A stretch of DNA of 64,000 nucleotides from Perca fluviatilis (lineage: Eukaryota; Chordata; Actinopteri; Perciformes; Percidae): NCBI RefSeq assembly GCF_010015445.1, contig NC_053112.1, forward strand, positions 5,793,964 through 5,857,963, given 5' to 3'. Within the stretch, counting starts at the first letter, position 1. Each line of letters opens with the position of its first letter. A model generated the notes under the pieces. It was not told the DNA's origin. It searched no databases and saw only the letters and a program-made list of their open reading frames with translations. Positions 1-11,569 of the stretch are shown here, one piece after another. The translations under genes were made by a program, and so were the position numbers.

Positions 1-2060
1 TACTGCACCTTAATCACCTCTATATACTGCACCTTAATCACCTCTATATACTGCACCTTAATCACCTCTATATAATCACCTCTATATACTACACCTTAAT
101 CACCTCTATATACTGCACCTTAATCACCTCTATATACTGCACCTTAATCACCTCTATATACTGCACCTTAATCACCTCTATATAATCACCTCTATATACT
201 ACACCTTAATCACCTCTATATACTGCACCTTAATCACCTCTATATACTACACCTTAATCACCTCTATATAATCACCTCTATATACTGCACCTTAATCACC
301 TCTATATACTGCACCTTAATCACCTCTATATACTGCACCTTAATCACCTCTATATACTGCACCTTAATCACCTCTATATACTACACCTTAATCACCTCTA
401 TATACTGCACCTTAATCACCTCTATATACTGCACCTTAATCACCTCTATATAATCACCTCTATATACTGCACCTTAATCACCTCTATATAATCACCTCTA
501 TATACTACACCTTAATCACCTCTATATACTGCACCTTAATCACCTCTATTTACTGCACCTTAATCACCTCTATATACTACACCTTAATCACCTCTATATA
601 CTGCACCTTAATCACCTCTATATACTGCACCTTAATCACCTCTATATACTGCACCTTAATCACCTCTATATACTACACCTTAATCACCTCTATATACTAC
701 ACCTTAATCACCTCTATATACTACACCTTAATCACCTCTATATACTGCACCTTAATCACCTCTATATACTGCACCTTAATCACCTCTATATACTGCACCT
801 TAATCACCTCTATATACTACACCTTAATCACCTCTATATACTACACCTTAATCACCTCTATATACTGCACCTTAATCACCTCTATATACACACCTTAATC
901 CCTATATACACCTTAATCACCTCTATATACTACACCTTAATCACCTCTATATACTACACCTTAATCACCTCTATATACTACACCTTAATCACCTCTATAT
1001 ACTGCACCTTAATCACCTCTATATACTACACCTTAATCACCTCTATATACTGCACCTTAATCACCTCTATATACTACACCTTAATCACCTCTATATACTA
1101 CACCTTAATCACCTCTATATACTACACCTTAATCACCTCTATATACTACACCTTAATCACCTCTATATACTACACCTTAATCACCTCTATATACTACACC
1201 TTAATCACCTCTATATACTGCACCTTAATCACCTCTATACTACACCTTAATCACCTCTATATACTACACCTTAATCACCTCTATATACTACACCTTAATC
1301 ACCTCTATATAATCACCTCTATATACTGCACCTTAATCACCTCTATACTACACCTTAATCACCTCTATATAATCACCTCTATATACTACACCTTAATCAC
1401 CTCTATATAATCACCTCTATATAATCACCTCTATATAATCACCTCTATATACTACACTTAATCCCTCTATATACTACACCTTAATCACCTCTATATACTA
1501 CACCTTAATCACCTCTATATACTACACCTTAATCACCACTCATATAATACCTTACTCTATATACTGCACCTTAATCACCTCTATATACTACACACCAATC
1601 ACTCTATATACTGCACACTAATCACCTCTATATACTACATAATCCTCTATATACTCACCTTAATCACTTCTATATACTACACTTAATCACCTTATATACT
1701 ACACCTTAATCACCTCTATATACTACACCTTAATCACCTCTATATACTACACCTTAATCACCTCTATATACTACACCTTAATCACCTCTATATACTACAC
1801 CTTAATCAACTCCTATAATCACCTCTATATACTACACCTTATCTCTATATACAATATATTTCTATATACTCCACCATACATCCTTATTATCACCTCTATA
1901 TCACACTCACCTCTATTCTTTCCCACTTATATACTCCTTTTCCCTACCTATATTATCTCTTAACCTCTATATATCCTCTTATCCCTACTCTATCCTCTAC
2001 CCTTATACCTAATCATATACTTTTCTTTTATAATTTATCTTTCACCTCTTCTTCTTTGGG
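1..2060. repeat. 24-bp AT-rich minisatellite, decaying at its right end
   Basis: The unit is TATACTGCACCTTAATCACC plus TCTA (24 bp), repeated nearly perfectly to about 1850. Two unit types (TGCACC and TACACC) are interspersed, and a 14-bp short unit lacking CTGCACCTTA recurs many times. From about 1850 to 2060 the units break down. The array runs off the left edge, so its full length is unknown. It probably lies in a gas8 intron, because a gas8 exon acceptor follows at 2455. Confidence 0.95.
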
Positions 2061-2189
2061 ATAGTAGGATAGTGTACATTTTACTATTATTACTTCTAAT
2101 CTTATTTTTTCTATTGCATTTCTTTTTAATGTGTGTTTTCTTATTTGAGTGTCGGTGTCTGTGTGTCTCTGGTGTGTCTGTGTGTTTGT

Positions 2190-2378
<189 letters not shown>

Positions 2379-2455
2379 AATGTCCCCAGTGTGGGATCCA
2401 TGAAGTCTATCTTATCTTACCTTCTAACAGTTTCCCCGTGTTGCTGTTCAAACAG

Positions 2456-2661
2456 AAATTGAGGTGAAGTATCGCAAGAAGATGCAGTCGATGATCGACG
2501 CGGAGGGCAAGAGGCGGCGTGCCGAGGTCAACGAGATCGAGGACCGGATGAAAGGCCGCGTGGTGGCGCTGATGGAGGAGCACGACCGAGCGCTGCGTGG
2601 CGCCGAGGAGTACTACTCAGCTGTTCAGACCAAACTGCTGGCCGACCAGAAGCTGCTCAAG
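2456..2661 (+). CDS. gas8: gas8 exon (first in window)
   Basis: The acceptor TTCAAACAG precedes AA-ATT-GAG and the donor is CTCAAG|GTACCA. It codes (E)IEVKYRKKM through to QKLLK, a heptad-rich coiled coil. The exon begins with the last two bases of a codon and ends in phase 0. The frame stays open into the TG-rich intron, which is an artefact of TG repeats having no stops. Confidence 0.9.
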
Positions 2662-2704
2662 GTACCAGACGTTCCACAGAGACAGGACAGGCTCAGTGGA
2701 TGGG

Positions 2705-2739
<35 letters not shown>

Positions 2740-2806
2740 TGTCTCTGGTGTGTCTGTCTCTGGTGTGTCTGTCTCTGGTGTGTCTGTCTCTGGTGTGTCT
2801 GTCTCT

Positions 2807-2884
<78 letters not shown>

Positions 2885-3018
2885 TGTCTCTGGTGTGTCT
2901 GTCTCAGGTGTGTGTTAGTGTGTCTGTGTCTCTGGTGTGTGTGTTTGTGTCTCGGTGTGTGTCTTCGTGCTTGTCTCAGGTGTGTGTCTGTGTGTCTGTC
3001 TCTGGTGTGTTGTGTTTT

Positions 3019-3056
<38 letters not shown>

Positions 3057-4668
3057 CTCGGTGTGTGTCTGTGTGTGTGTGTGTCTCTATATATATTTAT
3101 GCGCCATGTGGTTTGTGTGTGTGTGTGTTTGTGTTCTCGGTGTGTGTGTGTGTGTGTGTGTCTCTATATATATTTATGCGCCGTGTGGTTTGTGTGTGTG
3201 TGTGTGTGTGTGTGTTCGCGGTGTGTGTGTGTGTGTGTGTGTGTCTATATATATTTATGCGCCGTGTGGTTTGTGTGTGTGTGTGTGTGTTTGTGTTCTC
3301 GGTGTGTGTGTGTGTCTCTATATATATTTATGCGCCGTGTGGTTTGTGTGTGTGTGTGTGTGTGTGTCAGGAGGAACTTGCGGAGGCGACCAAGCGCCAG
3401 GCGCGAGTGGACCGAGAGCTCTCAGCAGCCGAGCAGGAGAACAAGCGTCTGAGCGCGTCCCTGCAGGACGTCCAGCGGAAGCTGCCCGAGCTCCGCAAAC
3501 AGCTGGACGACCACAACCGGGCCAAGGCCAAGATGGCGGTGCGTTCAGAAAGCGACTTTAAGCGTCTCGATCTTAAGTTTTTATATCAGAATTTGGGTTT
3601 CCTTCAACCAAACTGTCAAAGTAAATAACGTGGATGGTTCCATACAACGCTCTTCACTAGGGCTGTGTGTATTGGCAAGAATCTGGCGATACGTTCTTAG
3701 GCACTGTTAGGCACAGTTAGGCCTTGTTAGGCACTGCTAGGCACTGTTAGGCCTTGTTAGGCACTGCTAGGCACTGTTAGGCACTGTTAGGCCTTGTTAG
3801 GCACTGCTAGGCACGGTTAGGCCTTGTTAGGCCTTGTTAGGCACTGCTAGGCACTGTTAGGCACTGTTAGGCACTGTTAGGCCTTGTTAGGCACTGCTAG
3901 GCACTGTTAGGCCTTGTTAGGCACTGCTAGGCACTGTTAGGCCTTGTTAGGCACTGCTAGGCACTGTTAGGCACTGTTAGGCCTTGTTAGGCACTGCTAG
4001 GCCTTGTTAGGCACTGCTAGGCACTGTTAGTCTGTCGAGCGGCAAAAGGTGCTTTTGAGTAGCCCGTACTGGGGCAACGCTATGTTATCAGTCAGGGGGG
4101 AAAGGACCCCCAAGCCAGCCTCCCCCCCCCCCAGCTATGACGAGTCCCCGACCATGTGTATGCCCAGAGTAACGACTAACTGCTGGTCTTGTGTGTGACA
4201 GACGAGCCGAGCTCGAGTGAAGGTGGCCGAGAAGGAGCTGAGAGATCTGACGGTGGAGCACGAGCTGCTGCTGCAGGCTGCAGAGAAGGTCAGCTGGGGG
4301 GGGTGTGTGTCTGTGTCTCTGTGTGTGTGTTTGTGTCTCTTTTTGTGTGTGTCTCTGTGTGTGTGTCTGCGTTAGTGTGTGTGTACCTGTTTTACTATAT
4401 TCGTGGGGTCGAAAAACCGGGGACTACAGTATATTTATGGGGTCTGCACAGCCTCGTGGGGACCAAAATGCTGGACCCCACGAGTTTAAAGGTCTGTTTG
4501 AGGGTTAAGACTTGGTTTTAGGACTAGGGTTAGAATTAGGTTAAGGTGAGGGTTAAGGTTAGGCATTTAGTTGTGATGGTTAAGGTTAGGGTAAGGGGCT
4601 AGGGAATGCATTATGTCAATGATATGTCCCCACAAAGATAGTAATACAGACTTGTGTGTGTGTCTCTT

Positions 4669-4699
<31 letters not shown>

Positions 4700-4741
4700 G
4701 TGTGTGTCTGCGTCTCTGTGTGTGTGTCTCTGTGTGTGTGT

Positions 4742-4796
<55 letters not shown>

Positions 4797-4812
4797 TGCG
4801 TCTCTGTGTCTC

Positions 4813-4866
<54 letters not shown>

Positions 4867-6410
4867 ATTAAACACACAACAGTTTGGATCCTTTACTCTT
4901 TCTATAACAGGAGGATTCTTCTTTACTTTTAATACTTTAACTACATTTTCCAGATGATACTTTTACACACTTTTACCGAAGGAACATTTTCTTGAGGGAG
5001 TCACCCCCTAAACCCCCCCCCCCCCACCTAACCCCTCCCGCCCCCCCTGTGGTTGTGCGTGTGTTCAGGTCCAGCGGGAGCGGGACGAGCTGCTGAGGTT
5101 GCAGACCGAGGCCATCCTGGACGTGCAGCAGAAGAGCGGGCTGAAGGAGCTGCTGCTGGAGAGGAAGCTGGCGGCGCTGGCGGAGACCGTGGAGAAGAAG
5201 GAGGCGCAGCTCAGCGTCGCCCTGTCGGCCTCCAACCTCGACCAGACCGCCGGCGCCGGCGCCGCAAACAAACTCGAGGTATGGTTTTTAGTTTTATATC
5301 CACGTTTTTTCACGTTTTATTTAGATGGGGACAGACACAAAAAAACAGAGATGAGCTTCAACAGTCATCTGATGTTTGTATCGGAGTGTTTTTTAGCCGA
5401 AGCTAATTCTCGACACTTAGTCCCTAGTCGGGCTTTTGGTTACAAATAAAAATACAGATTTACATTATTATTTTTTGGGTTTGGTTTGGTTTATTTATGG
5501 ATATAGAAAGACAACAAGAGGATCCAAGGGATAGCATGTAAAAGCGAGAAACACTTTTTTCCAACATGGTCCCTGATGTAAGAGAACAGGACATACAACA
5601 CATGCAAACACATACAGTCCTAAGATTAAAACAATAAAAAATAAAACTACACATCAAAAAAAAAAACAGCTAAAACACCATGACCTACCAAACAATAAAT
5701 TTCCCTGTCCCCAATCTAGATTTTATTTCCCCCTAATTATCTATTTTATTCCATAAGTAGGCCCTAACTCTGTGTCTAAAATCCCTTTTCGTTACTGCCA
5801 TTTTGATATGAAGTGGAAGACTATTCCATAAAATAATTCCTGTATAAAAAAATGGATTTTCTGGCTTCGCTATTCACACATGGCACCTTACATGAACGGA
5901 CACTGGCCCTAGTCTCATGGGCATGTTGAGTATTAAAAATACAATAAAGATGAAATAGAAAGAAATGAAGTGAAAATAGAAGGGAAGTATACAATGAGAG
6001 CACAGTGTAAAAACTAAATACGAGAGCAAGATTGTTCCTGAATTAGCCACAATTTGGTATATATATATATATATTTTTTTTAAATGGCTAACGTTGGGAT
6101 ACGTTTCAGAAAAGTTCCATAATTTTGCCCCTTTTTACTGAAAATGCAGTTTGTGCAAATGATGTTCTACGGAGAGGGATGCTACGGTTGCCTTTTAACG
6201 CTGCTCTGGTGATGGTTCTGGCACCACTTTGCTGTTTTATGTCATGTTAAAACGTGCATTTAAAAAAAAAATAATAATAAAAAAAATGGGTCGCAATCAG
6301 GCGCCTGGTTAGCTCACCTGGTAGAGCGGGCGCCTGTGTGTAGAGGTTTAGCTCCTCAAACGCAGCGGCCGCGGGTTCAACTCCGACCTGCGGCCATTTG
6401 CTGCATGTCA

Positions 6411-6475
<65 letters not shown>

Positions 6476-9170
6476 GTCTGAGCTGTCCTATAGAAATAAA
6501 TAATATAATTAATGAAGAAATTAAAATGTGTCGCAGTTTAGAGCTCATTTGTCTGACGGAATAACAGGCCATCTGTACCGATGTTCTTCCCTTTACCAGT
6601 CCTTCCAGGAAAATGCAGAGTTTTTTTTGTGATTGTTGCGGGGCAATAATCCTTGATTATGCGGCACGTTTTCTTAAAAAATGCGATGGAATATGCGATG
6701 TGATATTTATGCAATTTTATGCGATGAAATTGCGGGAACTTGCAAAAATGGATTTGATGAGAAAGAGAAAAAGGAGGTGATCCTCCCCCAACACAACAGC
6801 TTTTCGATGATGATTACGTCACTTCATAACGTTCCCATGGCAACAGGGGAAAACGGCTGCTCTTGTGTGAAGTAAACGCAACATTTTTTCAACTTTCTGC
6901 CGATATATTACGGGACTTTTTTTGCAACGAAAATGCGGGGATTATGACATCATGCGAGCCTCGCGTATTTCGCGTGGAAATCGGCAATTTATGCGGCGAA
7001 AGTGCGACGTATTTGAAAAAAATGCGCTTTTTCTGGAGGGACTGGTTTATACACCACGGGGCAATGATGGAGGACTCGGTTCTCTGGACTCGCGGGCTGA
7101 TGACTTGGACTCTGACTTGAGGATTTATGAAATCGGACCCGAGCATTCGTGCCTAACGCTAGCGGTTGTAGTCTTGCTACGTGTGACCCTGAAAGACCTC
7201 CAGTCCTTACATATTCTGACTTTAAGGTTATAGATGGGAGATGGTGTCAGACTTCCAGTGTACGGTAGGCCTTGGTCGACTAATATATTTCTTGATATTA
7301 AAACCCTTGTGTGGTCCTTCAGGTCTTGGTGACCCAAAGGACCACACAAGGGTTAATACAGCACCCTAGTGTTTGTTTGTACAGCATTTTGGTCAGCTTA
7401 AACTGTTTTAAATGTGCTCTAGAAATAAACTTTACTTACTTTACAAGAGACAGGGTTTAGAGAGCAATTCTCAACAAAGTAAACAAAAGTACATAACCCT
7501 TGTTTTGTCCTTTGGGTCACTGGGACCCGAAGGACAACATAAGGGTTTTAAACCTGAAATGGTCTGGCCCCCGGAGTAGTAATTTTAACTTTGCAGGAGC
7601 ACAACCGGTCATTGCGCTCTTCAAATCAGCGAGTTTTAGAAGTGCAGAGGTCAAGGTATAAACGGTGGGGGGTGGGGTGATGATCAGGCTTTTGCAGTCG
7701 CTGCCCCGAGACCCCCCTGATATGCACACTACCACAGATGGAGCGCTTTTTAGGTCCAAACTCAAAACCTGTCGGTTTCGTCTGGCCTTTAATACGTAGC
7801 AGCGGTGTGATAGTTTCATTCTTCTGTTTCTGTGTAACCTTTTCTAATTTGACTGTTTTCTATGTTTCATTCTTTCTATTGTATGACATATGTTTCTGAT
7901 GTTAAGCACTTTGGATACCTGCTGGTTGTTGTAAAGTGCTATATAAATACATTTTGATTGATTGATTGATATTTGTGCGTGAGCTTCAAGAACAAGAGTC
8001 TGAAAAGTGTTTTTCCTGCTCGTAGGAAATATTGGCGTCTAAACGAGCGACCATCGACGCCTTGCAGAGCGACCTGGCTCGAGATTGTAAGGTCAGTTTG
8101 TGTCTTTAACTGTTCTGAGAGTAAGTCACCGCTGCACAGTCAAAACTCACATTACTTAACGTTTACAGCCCTCGTGTTGTCTCCCGGTCGACCGTGAACT
8201 CCTTCCCTCAAAATGTACTTTTTTTTCGGCGCTCCTTTCGAAGCATTTGTCTGTTTTTTTTCCCCAACGTGGCATCGCGTAAACATACACGCCACTGTCG
8301 TAAAGCCACGTGGCGTGTTATCTGTACGCATTTTGAGCCGTCAGCGTGTACGTCTACAGCCGATGTAAACATACGCGAGAACGTTACGTACTATCGCGAG
8401 AACGTTGCGTGTAAAAACAGAAAGGTTGGGTTTAGGGAAAGAACATTGGGGAAGGATTTATAAAATAAATAAAATAAACTGTTGACAAACGGCAGCGTTT
8501 TACTCGTCCGCCACCCCAACAAACCTCTTTACAACTCGCTATGGCGCCATAGCAACATAACGTAGGTCAACGGGCGCCAAACATCTTGATAACACGCCAA
8601 AATGGCATACGAATTGGCGTGTCGCACACACACGGCACTCCGTGAGATCAGTCTGCTTTTTTTCACTGTTTTTGTTGGTCAAACCAAATTTTTATAGAAG
8701 TATACCAAATCTTTTAGATAAAAAGCAGAAATCATGAATTATTTTGATTAATAGTTGAGATCAGAAGATGTTGGAAAAAAAAGGTGACAAAAAAAATGTA
8801 AAAAAAATAAAATAAAAAACGCCAAAAAGTGACAAAAAAAATTGGAATAAAATCGACAAAAACGTCGAAAAAGAACAACAAAATGTTGAAATTTCGACCC
8901 AGAACAACCCAAAGTTTGCGGGTCGACTGGAAGACACCGCGAGGGTTAGAAGGAGACTCCACGAAGATGCGTAAAGGCGCCCTTAGGCGTCCCGCTGGGC
9001 TGCGTGGTGACACCAGCGTGTGCTGTGACCTGCAGGAGTACGACGGGCTGCTGCGGAGCTGCCAGGAGGAGCTGGAGGCCTCGGGGGGGCCGCTCACCCA
9101 CTCCTCCTTCAGGCCCTCGGAGCACATCCTCCGGGGACGGACCTCTCTGGGACCGGCCTCCCAGCACTGA
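2456..9170 (+). CDS. gas8: Dynein regulatory complex subunit 4 / growth arrest-specific 8 (3' six exons)
   Basis: Six exons (2456-2661, 3371-3538, 4202-4288, 5069-5278, 8026-8091, 9036-9170) with AG acceptors and GT donors join in one frame to 289 codons, a partial first codon and a TGA. The protein is an uninterrupted charged coiled coil. Landmarks match the C-terminal half of GAS8/DRC4: [58 protein letters not shown] and ASNLDQ. The tail [17 protein letters not shown] corresponds to the family's degenerate C-terminus. In known biology DRC4 is part of the nexin-dynein regulatory complex of motile 9+2 cilia and binds microtubules. Vertebrate GAS8 is about 480 residues, so the N-terminal exons lie left of the window. 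The gene is convergent with kif16b. Identification is from remembered family motifs. Confidence 0.9.
2705..3368. repeat. Compound TG repeat filling a gas8 intron
   Basis: Nearly the whole 709-bp intron is TG repeat. It holds a run of five TGTCTGTCTCTGG units (about 2735-2810) and four roughly 75-bp units carrying TATATATTTATGCGCC and GTGTGGTTTGTG (about 3085-3360). The TG tract runs right up to the acceptor CAG at 3368-3370. Confidence 0.93.
3371..3538 (+). CDS. gas8: gas8 exon
   Basis: 56 codons, phase 0 at both ends, from TGTGTGTCAG|GAGGAA to ATGGCG|GTGCGT. It codes [16 protein letters not shown] through KAKMA, all coiled coil, and lines up with the GAS8 segment containing GQNKRLADPLQ (here [11 protein letters not shown]). 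The acceptor has a TG repeat where a pyrimidine tract would normally be. Confidence 0.9.
3697..4030. repeat. Decamer repeat (TTAGGC-containing) with 30-bp higher order
   Basis: About 33 tandem decamers of three kinds: GCACTGTTAG, GCCTTGTTAG and GCACTGCTAG. Much of the array follows the order A-B-C, giving a 30-bp higher-order unit with occasional extra decamers. It lies in a gas8 intron. The TTAGGC motif is part of the 10-mer and not a pure hexamer telomere. Confidence 0.93.
4202..4288 (+). CDS. gas8: gas8 exon
   Basis: 29 codons, phase 0, acceptor GTGTGTGACAG and donor GAGAAG|GTCAGC. The product [20 protein letters not shown] matches the GAS8 segment TKARLKVREKELKDLQWEH closely, which is the best single anchor for this gene. 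Confidence 0.92.
4390..4640. repeat. Dispersed teleost repeat with degenerate TTAGGG-like stretch
   Basis: It holds GTGGGGTC/GGGGACC palindromic pieces, then a run of degenerate GGTTAAGG/TTAGGG motifs (4500-4600), then GTCCCCACAAAGATAGTAAT. This looks like an abundant fish interspersed element, recognised only by general resemblance. The motif is too irregular to be an interstitial telomere. Confidence 0.5.
4651..4865. repeat. (TG)n compound microsatellite
   Basis: TG repeats interrupted by TCTCTG and TGCGTCTCTG, about 215 bp, in the gas8 intron between 4288 and 5069. Confidence 0.95.
5069..5278 (+). CDS. gas8: gas8 exon
   Basis: 70 codons, phase 0, acceptor GTGTTCAG|GTCCAG and donor CTCGAG|GTATGG. 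It codes [37 protein letters not shown] and ALSASNLDQ, aligning with GAS8 VQQERDELY, EVQQKTGFKNLVLERKL, AAVEKKEVQF and AASNLDP. An Ala/Gly stretch [10 protein letters not shown] replaces the family's ALTLVSRKLE. Confidence 0.93.
5279..6240. other. gas8 intron sequence, probable old retroelement debris
   Basis: No coding signal. Between about 5460 and 6060 the sequence is AT-rich with internal A runs (5648, 6062) and looks like decayed interspersed repeat, possibly a LINE 3' region on the minus strand, but it was not identified. Confidence 0.3.
6298..6476 (+). mobile_element. tRNA-derived SINE with (TC)n tail
   Basis: A tRNA-like head has an A-box-like TAGCTCACCTGGTAGAGCGGG core and a B box GGTTCAACTCC, followed by CGACCTGCGGCCATTTGCTG and a (TC)n run at about 6412-6472. 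Two related copies lie on the minus strand at 44505-44684 and 50898-51080. The anticodon region is expanded, so this is not a functional tRNA gene. Confidence 0.8.
6596..7045. mobile_element. Nonautonomous DNA element with CAGTCC(T/C)TCCAG termini
   Basis: The left end CAGTCCTTCCAGGAAAA is mirrored by the right end TTTTTCTGGAGGGACTG. The inside is AT-rich with many GCGATG/ATGCGA words. A shorter copy in the opposite direction is at 17560-17810. Flanking 8-mers match only weakly, so the superfamily is uncertain; hAT-like is a guess. Confidence 0.6.
7301..7547. repeat. Two related hairpins of the ACCCTTGTG family
   Basis: 7301-7353 and 7495-7547 each form a near-perfect hairpin whose arms read ACCCTTGTGTGGTCCTT and its complement. 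The words match the termini of the TTAA-flanked elements at 43907 and 62388, so these are probably ends or relics of that family. Confidence 0.5.
7840..7975 (+). mobile_element. LINE 3' tail (CR1/L2-like)
   Basis: It contains AAGCACTTTGGATACCTGCT, then AAAGTGCTATATAAATAC and a (TTGA)n end, typical of fish LINE 3' ends. The tail stops about 50 bp before the gas8 exon acceptor at 8025. A related copy is at 55270-55455. Confidence 0.6.
8026..8091 (+). CDS. gas8: gas8 exon
   Basis: 22 codons, phase 0, acceptor TGCTCGTAG|GAAATA and donor TGTAAG|GTCAGT. The product [20 protein letters not shown] matches GAS8 DVLESKNSTIKDLQYELAQV. Confidence 0.9.
8168..8955. mobile_element. Element with CCCTCGTGTTGTCT ends and an internal second repeat
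   Basis: The left end CCCTCGTGTTGTCTCCCGGTCGACC is echoed, inverted, near 8920-8952 (GGGTCGACTGGAAGACACCGCGAGGG); this is the same family as 43907-44415. The interior 8245-8660 shares GATAACACGCCAAAATGGCATACGAATTGG-type sequence with 25495-25575, suggesting another element nested inside. A-rich GTGACAAAAA words fill 8760-8880. Confidence 0.5.
9036..9170 (+). CDS. gas8: gas8 terminal coding exon
   Basis: 44 codons and TGA, acceptor GTGACCTGCAG|GAGTAC. It codes [20 protein letters not shown] and ends [11 protein letters not shown]. It corresponds to the GAS8 end NDLLRTYEAKLLAFGIPL with a shorter, diverged tail. CA repeats begin 25 bp after the stop, so they lie in the 3' UTR. Confidence 0.88.
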   Translation, partial: EYDGLLRSCQEELEASGGPLTHSSFRPSEHILRGRTSLGPASQH

Positions 9171-9195
9171 ACACTGAACCCCTCCATGGGTTACC

Positions 9196-9196
9196 T

Positions 9197-9227
<31 letters not shown>

Positions 9228-9234
9228 CATATAC

Positions 9235-9265
<31 letters not shown>

Positions 9266-9334
9266 TATATATACATATACACACACCTATACACAGATAC
9301 ACACACACACACACACATACACATATACACAGAT

Positions 9335-9366
<32 letters not shown>

Positions 9367-9418
9367 AGATACACACACACACACACACATATATACATAT
9401 ACACACACCTATACACAG

Positions 9419-9477
<59 letters not shown>

Positions 9478-9505
9478 TATATATATACACAACACCTATA
9501 CACAG

Positions 9506-9548
<43 letters not shown>

Positions 9549-9626
9549 GATACACACACACACACACAATATACACACACACACACACACAAATATACAT
9601 ATACACACACACACACACATATATAC

Positions 9627-9664
<38 letters not shown>

Positions 9665-9932
9665 TATACACACACACACACACACACACATACACACACC
9701 TATACACATATATACATACACACACACACACACATATATACATATACACACACACACACACACCTATACACAGATACACACACACACAAACACACAGACA
9801 GACATACACACAAACACATATATACACACACAAACAGACACATATATACACACATACACACAGACAGAGACACACACACACATATACACACAAACACAGA
9901 CAGACACAGACACATATATACACACACACACA
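9196..9932. repeat. (CA)n/(TATA) compound microsatellite in the gas8 3' UTR
   Basis: About 740 bp of CA repeats interrupted by TATATACATA and CCTATACACAGATA blocks. It lies between the gas8 stop and its candidate poly(A) signal, so it should be transcribed as a long CA-rich 3' UTR. Confidence 0.93.
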
Positions 9933-9992
9933 CCTTCACTCCTCTACCTCTCCGTCATCTGAACTACAGCTGCACTTCCTGTCTTTGCTCTG

Positions 9993-9998
9993 AATAAA
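9993..9998 (+). promoter_or_regulatory. gas8: Candidate gas8 poly(A) signal AATAAA
   Basis: AATAAA lies 823 bp after the gas8 stop in CTCTGAATAAACTCAGC, the first canonical signal downstream, with TG-rich sequence following at 10085. Confidence 0.6.
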
Positions 9999-10082
9999 CT
10001 CAGCAAAAAGGACACTGTATTTTAAAGATACTTTTGTAAAAATCTAAATAAGTTTCAGAGATCTTCATTGTAAAGGGTTTAA

Positions 10083-10188
<106 letters not shown>

Positions 10189-10559
10189 ATGCCTGTTCAA
10201 TGAACCGTTAACAATGAATGAACATGCACCTGTTGAACGGTTGAAAAGACCGTAGCCTCCCCTGGACTGGGGGGTAAAACCAATACTGATTACCAGGGCC
10301 CAAGGGGAGAGAGGGCCCGTGAAAAGTCTGGAATATATTTTATTTCACCTAGATATTTTCATTTACTAATAAAATGTCATAATGCATGTCAGATGAAATG
10401 TAAAGTCAGTGTATTGGCTGAATAACTTGGTTGATTGACTGACTACATTTTGTATACAAATAAAGACTATCTCAGGTCTCACCCACCCCTTGCTAATGCG
10501 CCAAATGGTTTAGTCCATCTGCACGCAGTTTAGTTCATCTGGTGGAGCGCAAACTTCTG

Positions 10560-11480
10560 CTGTAGAAATGTCTTTCTCAAAAGAAAGTCAAATCAGGCTA
10601 CCAAAAAAGAAAGGAAAGACAGGAGGAGGAGAGAAAACAGAATGAGGGGAAACGATTGGTAACGGACTTCTTTTCAAAGAGAGGTGAGCACAAACTAGAA
10701 AACCAAATCCATGGTGCTAAACTGCTAAAATATCTCCACGACCGTTAGTGCTAAAAACAAACTGAGAAAACCCATAGAAAGAGCAGAACATGCACTTTCA
10801 AATGATAATTTGGTTATACATGTAATCTGAGGTAAAGGCTAAATAGCTAAACTACACTAGCAATGCTGTTTGCATACAGCACACCAATGTAATAGCCTCA
10901 TTTAAAACATGTTTAATTTTAAATGAATAAGCTATATAATGTCTAAAGCAATAAAAGGCTAATCAGTGTCATAGCTTGGTAGCTCATCGGTAGATACATA
11001 TCATGTCAACATTATAGTTATGTCAGACTCAGTAGAAGCAGATGTTAACATTGTGAAACACTTGGCCCTCAGTTTCAGAAACTGTCCCACCAGGGAGGGA
11101 GTAGCAACAGACCCCTCATCCTCCTCTTTGGATTTGAGACAAGGGGAGCTTATATCATTATTAAAGCAAACCATGTTTAGCCATTTTGACTGAAAGATGT
11201 TAAGTAACACTAACATCTTTGTGTGTTTTATTACATTAGGTTAATATCAGATGTATCCTTCATAGAGAAAGATGATAGAGAAGATGTGATTGAGGATGAT
11301 GGGAGTGAAGACAGCAGGGAGCTCTGAGCACAGGGTGGAAATGAGAGCTGAGGAACTGGGAAGTAGGCAGAGCAGTGCAGACCAGTTGTTGCCAGAGGAT
11401 CCAGGACTATGGCCTGATAAATTAACAGCTGATCAGAGAGACACCATAGTACGCAGGCTGGCAAGTAAAGGTACAGAGAA
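10560..11480 (+). pseudogene. Decayed hAT/ZMYM-like transposase 5' part (two exons)
   Basis: At about 10588-10682 one frame reads SGYQKRKERQEEERK and then GKRLVTDFFSKR before a GTGAGC donor; this basic start is common in hAT-type transposases related to ZMYM1. A second piece at 11240-11470 contains EDPGLWPDKLTADQRDTIV and RRLASKG before GTACAG, again like the DPxxWP region of that family. No zinc-binding or catalytic part follows, and the upstream frame of the second piece is broken. Assignment rests on two short motifs. Confidence 0.4.
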
Positions 11481-11569
11481 AACACACAAAATGTAGTAGT
11501 AACCACAGTAAAGTAGGTAGTAGATAGGTTGGATATTTCAGCCTACATGTTTCAAATGTATTTTATATC

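Noticed and set aside
2464..3561. Read-through protein from gas8 exon across the TG intron
   Set aside because: The frame leaving the first exon is not the frame of the next exon, and both splice sites are good; retention would cause a frameshift.
3697..4030. TTAGGC telomere-like repeat
   Set aside because: The period is 10 bp with three variant units; there is no hexamer tandem array.
4500..4600. Interstitial TTAGGG telomere
   Set aside because: Motifs are irregular (GGTTAAGG, GGTTAGGG mixed) and belong to a dispersed repeat.
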